From Sphingomonas alpina (GTDB lineage: Bacteria; Pseudomonadota; Alphaproteobacteria; Sphingomonadales; Sphingomonadaceae): 64,000 nucleotides of DNA. The notes below the pieces were generated by a model. It was given only the letters and a program-made list of their open reading frames with translations, made no database searches and had not been told where the DNA came from. The DNA lies in the NCBI RefSeq assembly GCF_014490665.1, contig NZ_CP061038.1, positions 186,001 through 250,000 of the forward strand. The letters are read 5' to 3'. Every line of letters begins with the position of its first letter. The stretch's first letter is position 1. Position numbers and translations under genes: made by a program. This document shows positions 53,550-62,634 of this stretch, piece by piece.

Positions 53550-54209
53550 ATGACCCTTATCGACCGCCCCATTCTCACGCCCCCCGATGGGCAGAAAAAG
53601 GTCCTGCTGCACAGTTGCTGCGCGCCCTGTTCGGGCGAAGTGATGGAAGCGATGACGGCAAGCGGCATCGATTACACAATCTTCTTCTACAATCCGAACA
53701 TCCACCCGAAGGAGGAATATCTCCTCCGCAAGGACGAGAATATCCGCTTTGCCGAACAGCATGGCGTGCCGTTCGTCGATGCCGATTACGACACGGTGAA
53801 CTGGTTCAAACGCGCCAAGGGCATGGAATGGGCGCCCGAGCGTGGGCTGCGCTGCACCATGTGTTTCGACATGCGCTTCGAACGCACCGCGCTGCACGCG
53901 CATGAGCATGGCTTTCCGGTGATCACGTCATCGGTCGGCATTTCGCGCTGGAAGGACATGGCGCAGATCAACGGCAGCGGGGAACGCGCGGCGGCGCCTT
54001 ATCCCGGCCTGGCCTATTGGACCTTCAACTGGCGCAAGGGCGGTGGCGCGTCGCGGATGATCGAGATTTCCAAGCGCGAGCAATTCTATCAGCAGGAATA
54101 TTGCGGCTGCATCTATTCGCTTCGCGACAGCAATGCGCACCGGGTTGCCAGCGGGCGTGGGGAAATCCGCATCGGCGAGCTGTTCTACGGCAATGGCGAG
54201 TCTTCATAG
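53550..54209 (+). CDS. queH: Epoxyqueuosine reductase QueH
   Basis: A 219-residue DUF208 protein. It reduces epoxyqueuosine to queuosine in tRNA anticodons. The four-cysteine/iron-sulfur motifs are present: [10 protein letters not shown] (C23, C24, C27), RCTMCFDMR (about 100-108) and YCGCIYS near residue 190. It begins 3 bp after prpB and appears to be in the same transcript, though its function is unrelated to propionate use. Confidence 0.92.
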   Translation: MTLIDRPILTPPDGQKKVLLHSCCAPCSGEVMEAMTASGIDYTIFFYNPNIHPKEEYLLRKDENIRFAEQHGVPFVDADYDTVNWFKRAKGMEWAPERGLRCTMCFDMRFERTALHAHEHGFPVITSSVGISRWKDMAQINGSGERAAAPYPGLAYWTFNWRKGGGASRMIEISKREQFYQQEYCGCIYSLRDSNAHRVASGRGEIRIGELFYGNGESS

Positions 54210-54218
54210 CGCGGATGT

Positions 54219-54421
54219 GCTGGCTGTTCCTGGCTGTTATTTCGCAAAACATTTTTGCTGGCTGTTATGTTGGACTTTGAGCGAGGATTTACGGTTCATT
54301 CTCAAGGGTTTGGATAGGGGCTGGCTGTTATCGGATAACAGCCAGCTAACAGCCAGCTAACAGCCAGGTATCAGCCAGCGAACAGCGAACGATGCTGGCT
54401 GTTCTGATCGAAACAGCCAGC
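54219..54421. repeat. Array of ten GCTGGCTGTT motifs in both orientations
   Basis: Ten copies of a 10-bp motif (at most one or two mismatches) occupy 203 bp after queH. Plus-strand copies start at 54219, 54229, 54257, 54320 and 54394; reverse copies at 54337, 54348, 54359, 54370 and 54412. The four reverse copies 54337-54379 are spaced by exactly 11 bp (AACAGCCAGCT unit). Copies 54320 and 54337 form a perfect hairpin with 13-bp arms and a one-base centre; 54394 and 54412 form another with a loop of 8. No gene is supported here. Confidence 0.85.
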
Positions 54422-54608
54422 GCAGAATCGTTCGATATTTTCCAGTCATGTCAAAGAGCGTGCCGGTGTCAGTCGGCGGGGGCGACATGCCCGATGTTGC
54501 GGGGCGGTTGAATCGCTGCCGGGAACGGGCTGCGCGAAGGGGTTGCAAGAGGTGCCTATCCCTTTCGCCCAAGGGGGTGGCACAGTCGAGAGCGATCGCC
54601 CCTTCCTT

Positions 54609-54665
54609 TGTGCTCCCGCGAAGGCGGGAGCCCAGACTGGATCCCCGCCTCCGCGGGGATACAAG
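54609..54665. repeat. REP-like double hairpin, class B copy 2
   Basis: GTGCTCCCGCGAAGGCGGGAGC and ATCCCCGCCTCCGCGGGGAT flank CCAGACTGG. This is the inverted counterpart of 33457-33509, with the same two hairpins and the CCAG(T/A)CTGG link. Confidence 0.75.
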
Positions 54666-54817
54666 CTACCCTGCCTAAAGGAGAGAAGCATGACCAGAGC
54701 ATGCGCTGAACGGGCTTTCGACCCGGCGCTTTTGGGGTGGCCGCATCGCCAGACATCTCCATAATGCCGGCGAACCATATAAATGGTCGGACCGAGTCAT
54801 CGTCAGGGAGACATCAC

Positions 54818-56626
54818 ATGCAGCGTCGTCAATTCATCGCCGGCGTCGCCGCTGCCTCTGTTGCGGCCGGGCTCCCGGCCCGGGCCATCGCGGCGCGGGC
54901 GAAGGGCGATGCGGCGTTGCGGGCGATGCTCGATCGCTTCTTCTACGGCCGGCTCGAGGAGTCGCCCGAACAGGCGACGCGGCTGGGGCTGGATTCGGGC
55001 GCCCGCGCCGCGCTGAAGGCGAAGCTGGGCGATGAATCCGCCGCCGGCCAGGCGCGCGAGCTGAAGCGCGCCAAGGCGGAACTGGCCGAGCTCAGCGCGT
55101 TCGACACCAATGGGCTGTCGCCGGCAGCCAAGCTCGATCATGAGATCGTGACCTATCAGCTGACCCGGGCGATCGCCGGCGCCGAGAAATTCCCTTACGG
55201 CAGCAGCCTGGGCCGGTTCGCGCCTTATGTGTTGAGCCAGCTGACCGGGCCGTACCGCGATATCCCCGACTTCCTCGAATCGCAGGCGCGGGTGCGCGAT
55301 GCGGCGGAGGCGGATGCCTATCTTGCGCGGCTCGAGGCATTCCCCAAAAGCATCGACGACAGCACCGATCGCCAGCGCGCGGACGCGAGCCGCAACATCT
55401 TCGCGCCCGACTATATCCTCGACACGACCCTGAAGCAGCTCGGTAGCGCGATGGAGCGGCCGGCCGAACAGACCGTGATGGTTGCGACCTTCGCCACGAA
55501 GCTGAAGGCCGCGAACCTGCCGGCCGATCGCGTCGCCCGCGCGACAGCGATCGTGCGCGACAAGGTGTTTCCGGCACTGGAACGCCAGCGCGCGCTGGTC
55601 ACTGAATTGCGCGCCAAGGCGGTGCATGACGCCGGATGCTGGCGGCTGCCCGATGGCGATGCCTATTATGCGGCGGCGGCCGAAGCGGCGACCACCGTGC
55701 CGATGAGCGGCGACGAGATCCATCGCCTCGGCCTGGCGCAGGTCGCGGAGATCAGTGCGCTGATCGACGGCATATTGAAGACGCAGGGGATGACGCAGGG
55801 CACGGTCGGGCAAAGACTGGTGGCGCTGAACGAGCGGCCCGATCAGCTTTATCCCAATACCGATCCCGGCCGCGACGCGCTGCTCGCGCAGCTCAACCGG
55901 CAGATTATCGCGATGCAGGCGCGCCTGCCCGAAGTGTTTGCGAGCTTCCCCAAGGCGCCGGTCGAGGTGCGCCGCGTGCCGCCGACGATCCAGGCCGGCG
56001 CGCCGGGCGGCTATTATGAGAATGCCTCGCTCGATGGGTCGCGGCCGGCGATCTATTACATCAATCTGCGCGACACGTTCGACCGGCCCAAATTCGGCCT
56101 GGCGACGCTGACGCATCATGAAGCGGTGCCGGGCCATCATCTGCAGGTCACGCTGGCGCTGGAAAGCGACGATATCCCGCTGATCCGCCGGCGCGGTTTC
56201 TTCAGCGGCTATTCGGAAGGCTGGGCGCTCTATTCGGAGCAGCTCGCCGACGAGATGGGGATGTATGAGGGCGATCCGCTCGGGCAGGTGGGCTATCTGC
56301 AATCGCTGCTGTTCCGCGCGACGCGGCTGGTGGTCGACAGCGGCATGCATGCCAAGCGCTGGAGCCGCGAACAGGCGACCGATCATCTGATCGCGACCAC
56401 CGGCATCGCCCGGGGCCGCAGCCAGGGCGAGATCGATCGCTACACGGTCTGGCCGGGTCAGGCGTGCAGCTACAAGATCGGGCATACCGCCTGGGAACGG
56501 CTGCGCGATGCGGCGAAGACGCGCCCAGGGTTCGACCTGAAGGAGTTTCATGCCGTGCTGCTGCAGGGAGCGATGCCGCTGGCGGTGCTGGATCGTGTGG
56601 TGCGGGCGCGCTGGGGGATTGCGTGA
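54818..56626 (+). CDS. Exported DUF885 metallopeptidase-like protein
   Basis: A 602-residue protein with a Tat-like signal (MQRRQFIAGVAAASVAAG, cut near residue 26). The mature part is all-helical and matches DUF885. A zinc-peptidase motif HHEAVPGHHLQ (about residue 430) gives two His and a Glu, and a downstream Glu in FSGYSEGWALYSEQLADEMG is the likely third ligand. The start at 54818 has GGGAG 7 nt upstream. It probably acts in the periplasm on peptides; no partner gene is adjacent. Confidence 0.88.
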   Translation: MQRRQFIAGVAAASVAAGLPARAIAARAKGDAALRAMLDRFFYGRLEESPEQATRLGLDSGARAALKAKLGDESAAGQARELKRAKAELAELSAFDTNGLSPAAKLDHEIVTYQLTRAIAGAEKFPYGSSLGRFAPYVLSQLTGPYRDIPDFLESQARVRDAAEADAYLARLEAFPKSIDDSTDRQRADASRNIFAPDYILDTTLKQLGSAMERPAEQTVMVATFATKLKAANLPADRVARATAIVRDKVFPALERQRALVTELRAKAVHDAGCWRLPDGDAYYAAAAEAATTVPMSGDEIHRLGLAQVAEISALIDGILKTQGMTQGTVGQRLVALNERPDQLYPNTDPGRDALLAQLNRQIIAMQARLPEVFASFPKAPVEVRRVPPTIQAGAPGGYYENASLDGSRPAIYYINLRDTFDRPKFGLATLTHHEAVPGHHLQVTLALESDDIPLIRRRGFFSGYSEGWALYSEQLADEMGMYEGDPLGQVGYLQSLLFRATRLVVDSGMHAKRWSREQATDHLIATTGIARGRSQGEIDRYTVWPGQACSYKIGHTAWERLRDAAKTRPGFDLKEFHAVLLQGAMPLAVLDRVVRARWGIA

Positions 56627-56689
56627 AGGGGTTGGGCTCTGGGCGGCAGGTTTATACTAACCTGCTTTGATTCTGACACTTCTTATGCC

Positions 56690-56794
56690 TCCCCGGCGAA
56701 GGCCGGGGCCCAGTCGAGACGGTCGAGCTAACGAAGCGCAGCATCAGCCAAAAAATGCTTGCCGACTGGGCCCCGGCCTTCGCCGGGGAAGCAA
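56690..56794. repeat. REP-like palindromic element, class A copy 2
   Basis: Inverted arms 56689-56714 and 56762-56792 (CCCCGGCGAAGGCCGGGGCC core) flank CTAACGAAGCGCAGCAT. Arms and inner block match the element at 14606-14713. Confidence 0.75.
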
Positions 56795-57155
56795 TATAGG
56801 TGGGTCAATTAGGGAGATATTCCTCGCCATATGGGTCGGCGCCCTATGGGCACCATATGGGCCGACTCTTGAGAATGTGTATCCGGAGAGCTAGGAAGGT
56901 CCTACGCAGGGGGGGCCTCGAAGCATGCCAGAACACACACCAGTCGAACAGATTTCCGATGCATCGTCTCCTGACACGAAACGCAAACCCTAGACGACGC
57001 CGGTTGTCATGACCTCGCAATGGCGGGAAACCAACAAGTCGAGCTCCCCGAACGAGTACACCCTCGGTTCCATCTTCCATTTCGGGCCGTCCTGACTCGG
57101 GCGGGACTTGCCAAAACCTCTCTCGCTGCCCGCCATGGGCGTGCGTAGAGTCATC
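56795..57155. other. Intergenic stretch without supported gene
   Basis: Between the repeat and tetR there is ~360 bp with lower coding character. Short open frames exist on both strands but none has a convincing ribosome site, codon pattern or recognisable product. It may hold a decayed gene. Confidence 0.4.
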
Positions 57156-57782
57156 TCACTCCCGTAGATATCGAACAATCAGCCGCGTGGCCTCATCGAC
57201 CAGCGTCGCGACGGCATCGTCGGAGGCGATGTCGGGGCGGTGCAGCACCGCCATATGCGTCAGCGCCTCGATCGAGGTGACGCACACAAAGGCGGCGAGC
57301 TCGGCATCGACGATGCGCAGTTCATCGCGATGTGCCTCGAGATAGGCGCGGAACAGCGCATAATTGTCGCGGCTGAAGGTCTCGACATTTTCCAACTGAC
57401 CCACGCGCGGGATCTGCTCGGCGATGACGCGGTGCAGCCTGGGGTCGATGCGGTGCGCCTCGATCGCGATGGCGACCAGGCTGCGCACCGCCTGCTCGAC
57501 CGGTAGCGTCGCCAGTTCCGCCAGTGCGCCGCGCACCACCCGCATCGTTTGCTGGTTGTGACGCTCGATGACGGCGGCGACGAGCGCCTCCTTGCTCGGG
57601 TAATATTGGTAGAGCGAGCCGATGCTGACGCCGGCTTCCTCGGCGATGCGATTGGTGCTCGCCTTGTCGAACCCATCGCGGACCAGAATGCGAGCCGTCG
57701 CCTCGATCAGCGCATCGACGGTCGCGCGCGATCGCTCCTGAGAGGCCATTTTCCGGGGATTTACGAGCGGCTTGCGGGCCAA
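57156..57782 (-). CDS. TetR-family transcriptional regulator
   Basis: A 208-residue TetR protein. The helix-turn-helix is at about 15-60 (RATVDALIEATARILVRDGF DKASTNRIAEEAGVSIGSLYQYYPSKEALV). The start is a TTG at 57782 with GGAG 8 nt upstream, and the residues it adds (ARKPLVNPRK) are typical of the family; the ATG at 57749 is an alternative. It is divergent from dinB and could regulate it through a palindrome in the gap. Confidence 0.88.
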   Translation of the reverse strand: MARKPLVNPRKMASQERSRATVDALIEATARILVRDGFDKASTNRIAEEAGVSIGSLYQYYPSKEALVAAVIERHNQQTMRVVRGALAELATLPVEQAVRSLVAIAIEAHRIDPRLHRVIAEQIPRVGQLENVETFSRDNYALFRAYLEAHRDELRIVDAELAAFVCVTSIEALTHMAVLHRPDIASDDAVATLVDEATRLIVRYLRE

Positions 57783-57809
57783 GTCCGGTGCTCCATCGGC
57801 ATGCGAGTA

Positions 57810-57840
57810 GACAATTATGAGCGATAGCTCGCATTATGTC
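57810..57840. promoter_or_regulatory. Candidate TetR operator between tetR and dinB
   Basis: A 31-bp imperfect palindrome with ends GACAAT and ATTATGTC and core ATGAGCGATAGCTCGCAT lies between the divergent starts. A third copy of ATGCGAG is at 57801. Position and symmetry fit an operator for the adjacent TetR protein. Confidence 0.4.
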
Positions 57841-57887
57841 CACCTGCCGGAGCACGGCAAATTTCCCCCGGAATGAAAGGTATAGAG

Positions 57888-58376
57888 ATGCTCACCTGCC
57901 CCTATCGTACATTGATGCGTTACAAGCGCTGGTCGACCGATGGCCTGAACGCGGTTCTTGCGGACACTATGGATCGCTTCGACGAGCCGCATCAGATTCT
58001 GATCCTGCGCGTGCTCGATCACATCCAGACGGTCGATGAGATTTTCAGCCATAATCTCGAAGCGCGAGGTCATGCCTATGCCGTGCCGCGTTCGGCGGTG
58101 CTGCCGTCGTTCGAAACCTTGGTGGACAAGTCCCGCTCGATCGGGGCCTGGTATGTCGATTATACCGATCGCCTCACGCCGGACATGGTCGATGAAGCGA
58201 TCGACTTCAGCTTCTCGAACGGCGCGCCTGCGCGGATGACGCGCGGCGAGATGATCCTGCATGTCGCGTCGCATGGCGCCGGGCATCGCGGCAATATCGG
58301 GGCGCTGCTGCAGATGAACGGCATCCAGCCCAACCCGGACCGCATCACCGACTTCCTGGAAGCCGAGCGCGCCTGA
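57888..58376 (+). CDS. DinB-family protein
   Basis: A 162-residue four-helix-bundle protein of the DinB/YfiT-like superfamily. The three metal-binding histidines are expected in VLDHIQTVDE (first) and HVASHGAGHRG (second and third). Such proteins act as thiol S-transferases or metal-dependent hydrolases. AAGG lies 7 nt before the ATG at 57888; the ATG at 57873 is in frame. It is divergent from a tetR gene. Confidence 0.85.
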   Translation: MLTCPYRTLMRYKRWSTDGLNAVLADTMDRFDEPHQILILRVLDHIQTVDEIFSHNLEARGHAYAVPRSAVLPSFETLVDKSRSIGAWYVDYTDRLTPDMVDEAIDFSFSNGAPARMTRGEMILHVASHGAGHRGNIGALLQMNGIQPNPDRITDFLEAERA

Positions 58377-58504
58377 TCGGACGGGGACGCCGGCCTGTGC
58401 AGGATTTTGGCGCGAAAACCAAAACTTGCCGCTGCCCAAGCTGCCTTCGGTGGTATTGATGCGCGTGGCGTGGCAGGCCGGGTCGGTATGGCGTGTGAAA
58501 TCTC

Positions 58505-59413
58505 GTGACCGACCTGGCTGTCCTGTTCGAACATCCCGCATGGTTCGTGCCGCTGTTCGACGCGCTCGACCGGCGCGGGGTGAGCCATGTCGCGCTGCGC
58601 CCCGACGGGCATTTCGACCCGGCCGATCGGCGCCCGCCCGCGCCGGTGGTGTTCAACCGCATCGCCATGTCGAGCTTCCTGCGTGCCGGCGAGCATCCGA
58701 TCTTCCACACCATGGCGCTGCTCGATCACTGGCGCCGCGGCGGTGCGCGGGTGATCAACGGGCCCGAGGTGCTGGCGATCGATTCGTCCAAGGCGCGGCA
58801 ATTGTCGCTGATCGCCAGCCTGGAGCTTGCCATTCCGGAGACGCGGGTGGTGCACCGCGTCGCCGATATCGAAGCGGCCGCCGCGACCCTGTCCTTCCCG
58901 CTGGTGGTGAAAGCCAATATCGGCGGGTCGGGCGCGGGCATCACGCGTTATGACTCGATGGACGAATTGCGCGCTGCGATCGCGGACGGGACTTTGCCCA
59001 CCAGCGTCGATGGCGTGTTGCTGGTGCAGGATTATGTCCCGGCACGAAACGGCACGATCACGCGGATCGAGACGCTCGACCGCGCCTATCTCTACGCGCT
59101 CGATATTGCCGGGGGCGGTGCGTTCGATCTGTGCCCGGCCGATGCCTGCCAGGTTCCGGGCGCGCCGATTCCTATGGTCGCGGCCGATCCGGGGCCGGTG
59201 CTGACCCAGGCAGCCGAGGCGATTGCGCGTGCGGCGGGGCTTGATATCGGCGGGGTCGAAGTGATGATCGATGACCGCGACGGGGTCGCGCGCTTCTACG
59301 ATATCAATGCGCTGTCCAATTTCGTCGCGAAGCCCGTCGATGTGCTCGGCTGGGACCCGCATGACCGGCTGGTCGATTATCTGGTACAGGTGATCCGGGA
59401 GGCGCGCGGCTGA
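58505..59413 (+). CDS. ATP-grasp ligase (RimK-like)
   Basis: A 302-residue ATP-grasp protein. The ATP-binding segments are visible: FPLVVKANIGGSGAGITRY (about 138-156, Lys and Gly-rich loop), VLLVQDYVPA and the metal-site ending VEVMIDDRDGVARFYDINAL (Asp/Glu/Asn). It would join an amine to a carboxylate using ATP. The start is GTG at 58505 without strong ribosome site. The stop overlaps the next start as TGATG, so it is coupled to the flavin monooxygenase and ABC genes that follow. Confidence 0.85.
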   Translation: MTDLAVLFEHPAWFVPLFDALDRRGVSHVALRPDGHFDPADRRPPAPVVFNRIAMSSFLRAGEHPIFHTMALLDHWRRGGARVINGPEVLAIDSSKARQLSLIASLELAIPETRVVHRVADIEAAAATLSFPLVVKANIGGSGAGITRYDSMDELRAAIADGTLPTSVDGVLLVQDYVPARNGTITRIETLDRAYLYALDIAGGGAFDLCPADACQVPGAPIPMVAADPGPVLTQAAEAIARAAGLDIGGVEVMIDDRDGVARFYDINALSNFVAKPVDVLGWDPHDRLVDYLVQVIREARG

Positions 59414-60429
59414 TGCGCTATGGATATTGGATGCCGGTGTTCGGCGGCTGGCTGCGCAATGTGCCCGATGAAGGCATGGAGGCGAGCTGGGACTATGCGA
59501 AGCGACTGGCGCAGCGGTCGGAACAGCTGGGCTATGACTTGACGCTGATCGCCGAGCTCAATCTCAATGACATCAAGGGCGTCGAACAGCCCGCGCTCGA
59601 TGCCTGGTCGACCGCGGCGGCGCTGGCCGCAGTGACCGAGACGATCGAACTGATGGTCGCGGTGCGGCCCAATTTCCATCACCCGGCGCTGTTCGCCAAG
59701 GCCGCCGCCAATATCGACCGCATTGCCGGCGGGCGGCTTGCGCTCAACGTCGTGTCGTCCTGGTGGGCGGACGAAGCGCGGCAATATGGCCTGCAGTTCG
59801 ACCAGCATGACGACCGCTATGCCCGCACCGAGGAATGGCTGCGCGTCGTCGATGGCCTGTGGACCGAGGAGAGATTCAGCTTCGAGGGGCAATTCTACCG
59901 CACCGAGGACGCGATCTGCGCGCCCAAGCCGGTCAGGCGGCCGACCGTCTATGCCGGGGGCGAGAGCGACAAGGCCAAGGCGATGATCGCCGCGCAGTGC
60001 GATGCCTATGTCATGCATGGCGACCCGGTCGAGGCGATCGCGCCGAAGATTGCCGATATGGCCGAACGCCGCGCCGCGGCTGGCGGCGTGCCGATGCAAT
60101 ACGGCATGGCCGCCTATGCGATCGTGCGCGACAGCGAGGCGGAAGCGCAGCGCGAGCTGGCGCGGATTACCGATGTGACCGACCTGCCGGCGGGCTATGC
60201 CAATTTCGACCAGTGGCTGTCGGGCACGCAGCTTGAGCGCGAGCTGAAGATCCAGGAATATTCGGTGTCCAATCGCGGGCTGCGCCCCAATCTGGTCGGG
60301 ACGCCGGAGCAGTTGCGCGAGCGGATCGAAGAATATGAAGCGGCCGGGCTAGGCCTGTTGCTGCTACAGATGAGCCCGCAGGCCGAGGAAATGGAGCGCT
60401 TCGCGGCACAGGTGATGGGTACGGCATGA
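59413..60429 (+). CDS. LLM-class flavin monooxygenase (SfnG/SsuD-like)
   Basis: A 338-residue FMNH2-dependent monooxygenase. [15 protein letters not shown] at the start, [52 protein letters not shown] and PTVYAGGES are typical of the SfnG (dimethyl-sulfone)/SsuD (alkanesulfonate) branch. It overlaps both neighbours (TGATG with ATP-grasp, ATGA with the ATPase). It likely cleaves a C-S bond of an imported organosulfur compound; the reductase partner is not here. Confidence 0.88.
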   Translation: MRYGYWMPVFGGWLRNVPDEGMEASWDYAKRLAQRSEQLGYDLTLIAELNLNDIKGVEQPALDAWSTAAALAAVTETIELMVAVRPNFHHPALFAKAAANIDRIAGGRLALNVVSSWWADEARQYGLQFDQHDDRYARTEEWLRVVDGLWTEERFSFEGQFYRTEDAICAPKPVRRPTVYAGGESDKAKAMIAAQCDAYVMHGDPVEAIAPKIADMAERRAAAGGVPMQYGMAAYAIVRDSEAEAQRELARITDVTDLPAGYANFDQWLSGTQLERELKIQEYSVSNRGLRPNLVGTPEQLRERIEEYEAAGLGLLLLQMSPQAEEMERFAAQVMGTA

Positions 60430-61160
60430 TCGAGTTGAGGGATGTTCGGAAGCACTTTGCGGGCGCGGGCGGCGCGGCGCTGGATGGCGTGACGCTGTCG
60501 ATCTCGCGCGGCGAGGTGTTTGGGGTGATCGGGCCATCGGGCGCGGGGAAGTCGACGCTGATCCGGCTGATCAATGCACTGGAAAAGCCGAGCGACGGGC
60601 GGGTGGAGATCGAGGGTACCGATGTGGCGGCGCTTGCGCCGGCGGCGTTGCGCGCGCTGCGGCGGCGGATCGGGATGATCTTCCAGAATTTCGGGCTGCT
60701 CTCGTCGCGGACAGTCGCCGCCAATGTCGCCTTTCCGCTGAAACTCGCCGGCGTGGCGCGCAGCGAGCGTGACGCCCGGGTCGCGGCATTGCTCGATCGC
60801 GTGGGCCTGGGCGATCATGCCGACAAATATCCAGCGCAGCTGTCGGGCGGGCAGAAGCAACGCGTCGGCATTGCGCGGGCGCTGGCGACCGGGCCCGACA
60901 TCCTGTTGTGCGACGAGGCGACCAGTGCGCTCGATCCCGAAACGACGCGCAGCGTGCTCGCCTTGCTGCGCGAGCTGAACCAGGAACTGGGGCTGACGAT
61001 CGTGCTGATCACGCATGAGATGGAGGTGGTGCGCACGGTGTGTGACCGGGTCGCGGTGCTCGAGCAGGGCCGTGTGGCCGAGACCGGCAGCGTGGCGGAG
61101 ATTTTCGCCGGAGCGACGCACCCCGCCACCCGGCGCATGCTTGCGGCGCTTGGCGCATGA
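60426..61160 (+). CDS. metN: ABC transporter ATPase, MetN type
   Basis: A 244-residue ATPase with Walker A ([11 protein letters not shown]), Q-loop (MIFQNFGLL), signature ([15 protein letters not shown]) and Walker B ([12 protein letters not shown]). [19 protein letters not shown] and [13 protein letters not shown] match the methionine (MUT) family, but the C-terminal ACT-like regulatory domain of E. coli MetN is absent. It overlaps the monooxygenase stop and the permease start. The substrate may be methionine or another sulfur compound. Confidence 0.88.
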   Translation: MIELRDVRKHFAGAGGAALDGVTLSISRGEVFGVIGPSGAGKSTLIRLINALEKPSDGRVEIEGTDVAALAPAALRALRRRIGMIFQNFGLLSSRTVAANVAFPLKLAGVARSERDARVAALLDRVGLGDHADKYPAQLSGGQKQRVGIARALATGPDILLCDEATSALDPETTRSVLALLRELNQELGLTIVLITHEMEVVRTVCDRVAVLEQGRVAETGSVAEIFAGATHPATRRMLAALGA

Positions 61161-61822
61161 GCGGCTGGTTCTCCAATGTCGACTGGGCGGATATCGGCCG
61201 CGCCTGTCTCGACACACTGGCCATGCTTGGCGGGTCGCTGGTGCTGACCATATTGCTTGGCCTGCCGCTGGGCGTGTTGCTCTATCTGACCGCCGAGCGC
61301 CAGATTGCGCAGAACCGCGTCGCCAATGCGGTGATCGGCACCATCGTCAACGTTCTGCGCTCGGTTCCGTTCATCATCCTGCTGATCGTGATGATCCCGC
61401 TGACGGTGGCGCTGGTCGGCACGTCGCTTGGCGTGGTCGGGGCGATCCCGCCGCTGGTGATCGGCGCGGCGCCTTTCTATGCGCGGCTGGTCGAGGCGGC
61501 GCTGCGCGAAGTCGACCGCACCACGATCGAGGCGGCGCAGGCGATGGGCGCGACCACGCGCCAGATCGTGACCGGGGCGTTGATCCCCGAGGCGATGCCC
61601 GGCATCGTTTCCGGCGCGACCGTCACCGCGGTCGCGCTGGTCTCGTTCACCGCGATGGCCGGGGTGGTCGGCGCAGGCGGGCTGGGCGATCTTGCGATCC
61701 GCTTCGGCTATCAACGGTTCCAGACCGACGTCATGGTCGTCACCGTTACCTTGCTGGTCCTGCTCGTCCAGGCGATCCAACTGGGCGGCGACCGGCTGAC
61801 CCGGCATTTCACGCACCGCTAG
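61157..61822 (+). CDS. metI: ABC transporter permease, MetI type
   Basis: A 221-residue permease with five to six membrane segments. The cytoplasmic EAA loop that contacts the ATPase is [22 protein letters not shown] (near residues 135-155). Length and sequence ([38 protein letters not shown]) fit MetI. It overlaps metN by 4 bp. Confidence 0.9.
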   Translation: MSGWFSNVDWADIGRACLDTLAMLGGSLVLTILLGLPLGVLLYLTAERQIAQNRVANAVIGTIVNVLRSVPFIILLIVMIPLTVALVGTSLGVVGAIPPLVIGAAPFYARLVEAALREVDRTTIEAAQAMGATTRQIVTGALIPEAMPGIVSGATVTAVALVSFTAMAGVVGAGGLGDLAIRFGYQRFQTDVMVVTVTLLVLLVQAIQLGGDRLTRHFTHR

Positions 61823-61836
61823 ATCAGGAAATTCCC

Positions 61837-62633
61837 ATGAACCGCCGCCTGTTGCTTGCTGCTTTTCCCTTATTCCTCATCGCCGCCTGTTCGGGGGCGG
61901 GGCGCCGAAGGACGGCAAGACCCTGACGGTTGCCGCGACCGCGGTGCCGCATGCCGAGATTCTGGAATCGGTGAAGCCGGCGCTGGCCAAGCAGGGCGTC
62001 GACCTGCAGATCCGCGTGTTCAACGATTATGTGCAGCCCAATCTGCAGGTCGACCAGCGCCAGATCGACGTGAATTATTTCCAGACCGGGCCGTATCTCG
62101 ACGAATTCAACGCAGCGCGCGGCACCAAGCTGGTCGCTTATGCCGGTATCCATGTCGAACCACTGGGCGGCTATTCGCACAAATGGAAATCGCTCGCGGC
62201 GCTTCCCGCCGGCGCGACCGTCGCGATCCCGAATGAAGCGAGCAATGAGGGCCGCGCCTTGTTGCTGCTGCAGCGCGCCGGTCTGATCCAGCTGAAGAAC
62301 CCGACCAACCCGCTGTCGACGTTGCGAGACATCGTCGCCAATCCGAAGAAGCTGCAGTTCAAGGAGCTTGAGGCGGCGACCTTGCCGCGCGTGCTCGACC
62401 AGCTCGACCTGGCGCTGATCAACACCAATTATGCGCTCGATGCGAAGCTAAACCCGGTGCGCGACGCGCTGCTGATCGAGGACGCGAAATCGCCTTATGT
62501 GAATTTCGTCGTTGGCCGGGCCGGCGAGGACAAGGACCCGCGCGTGGTGAAGCTGATCGCGGCGCTGCGCAGCCCCGCGACACGCACCTTTATCGAGACG
62601 CATTACAAGGGCGCGGTGCTGCCCGCCTTCTGA
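61837..62633 (+). CDS. metQ: Substrate-binding lipoprotein, MetQ/NlpA type, apparent frameshift
   Basis: The start (ATG 61837, AGGA 7 nt upstream) gives a lipoprotein signal, RLLLAAFPLFLIAACSG. The frame then ends early, while the rest (GKTLTVAATAVPHAEILESV, DVNYFQTGPYLDEFNAARGTKLVAYAGIHVEPLGGYSHK) continues one frame over. One extra G in GGGGG-C-GGGG (61893-61902) restores SGGGAPKDGKTLTV. It binds substrate for the MetNI transporter. Same type of single-base loss as in prpD and the RND adaptor. Confidence 0.82.
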
Positions 62634-62634
62634 T

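Noticed and set aside
54219..54421. CRISPR array
   Set aside because: Units are 10-11 bp, in both orientations, with no regular spacers and no cas genes.
56844..57178. Small open frames of 60-78 codons
   Set aside because: No ribosome sites, no codon bias and no recognisable product.
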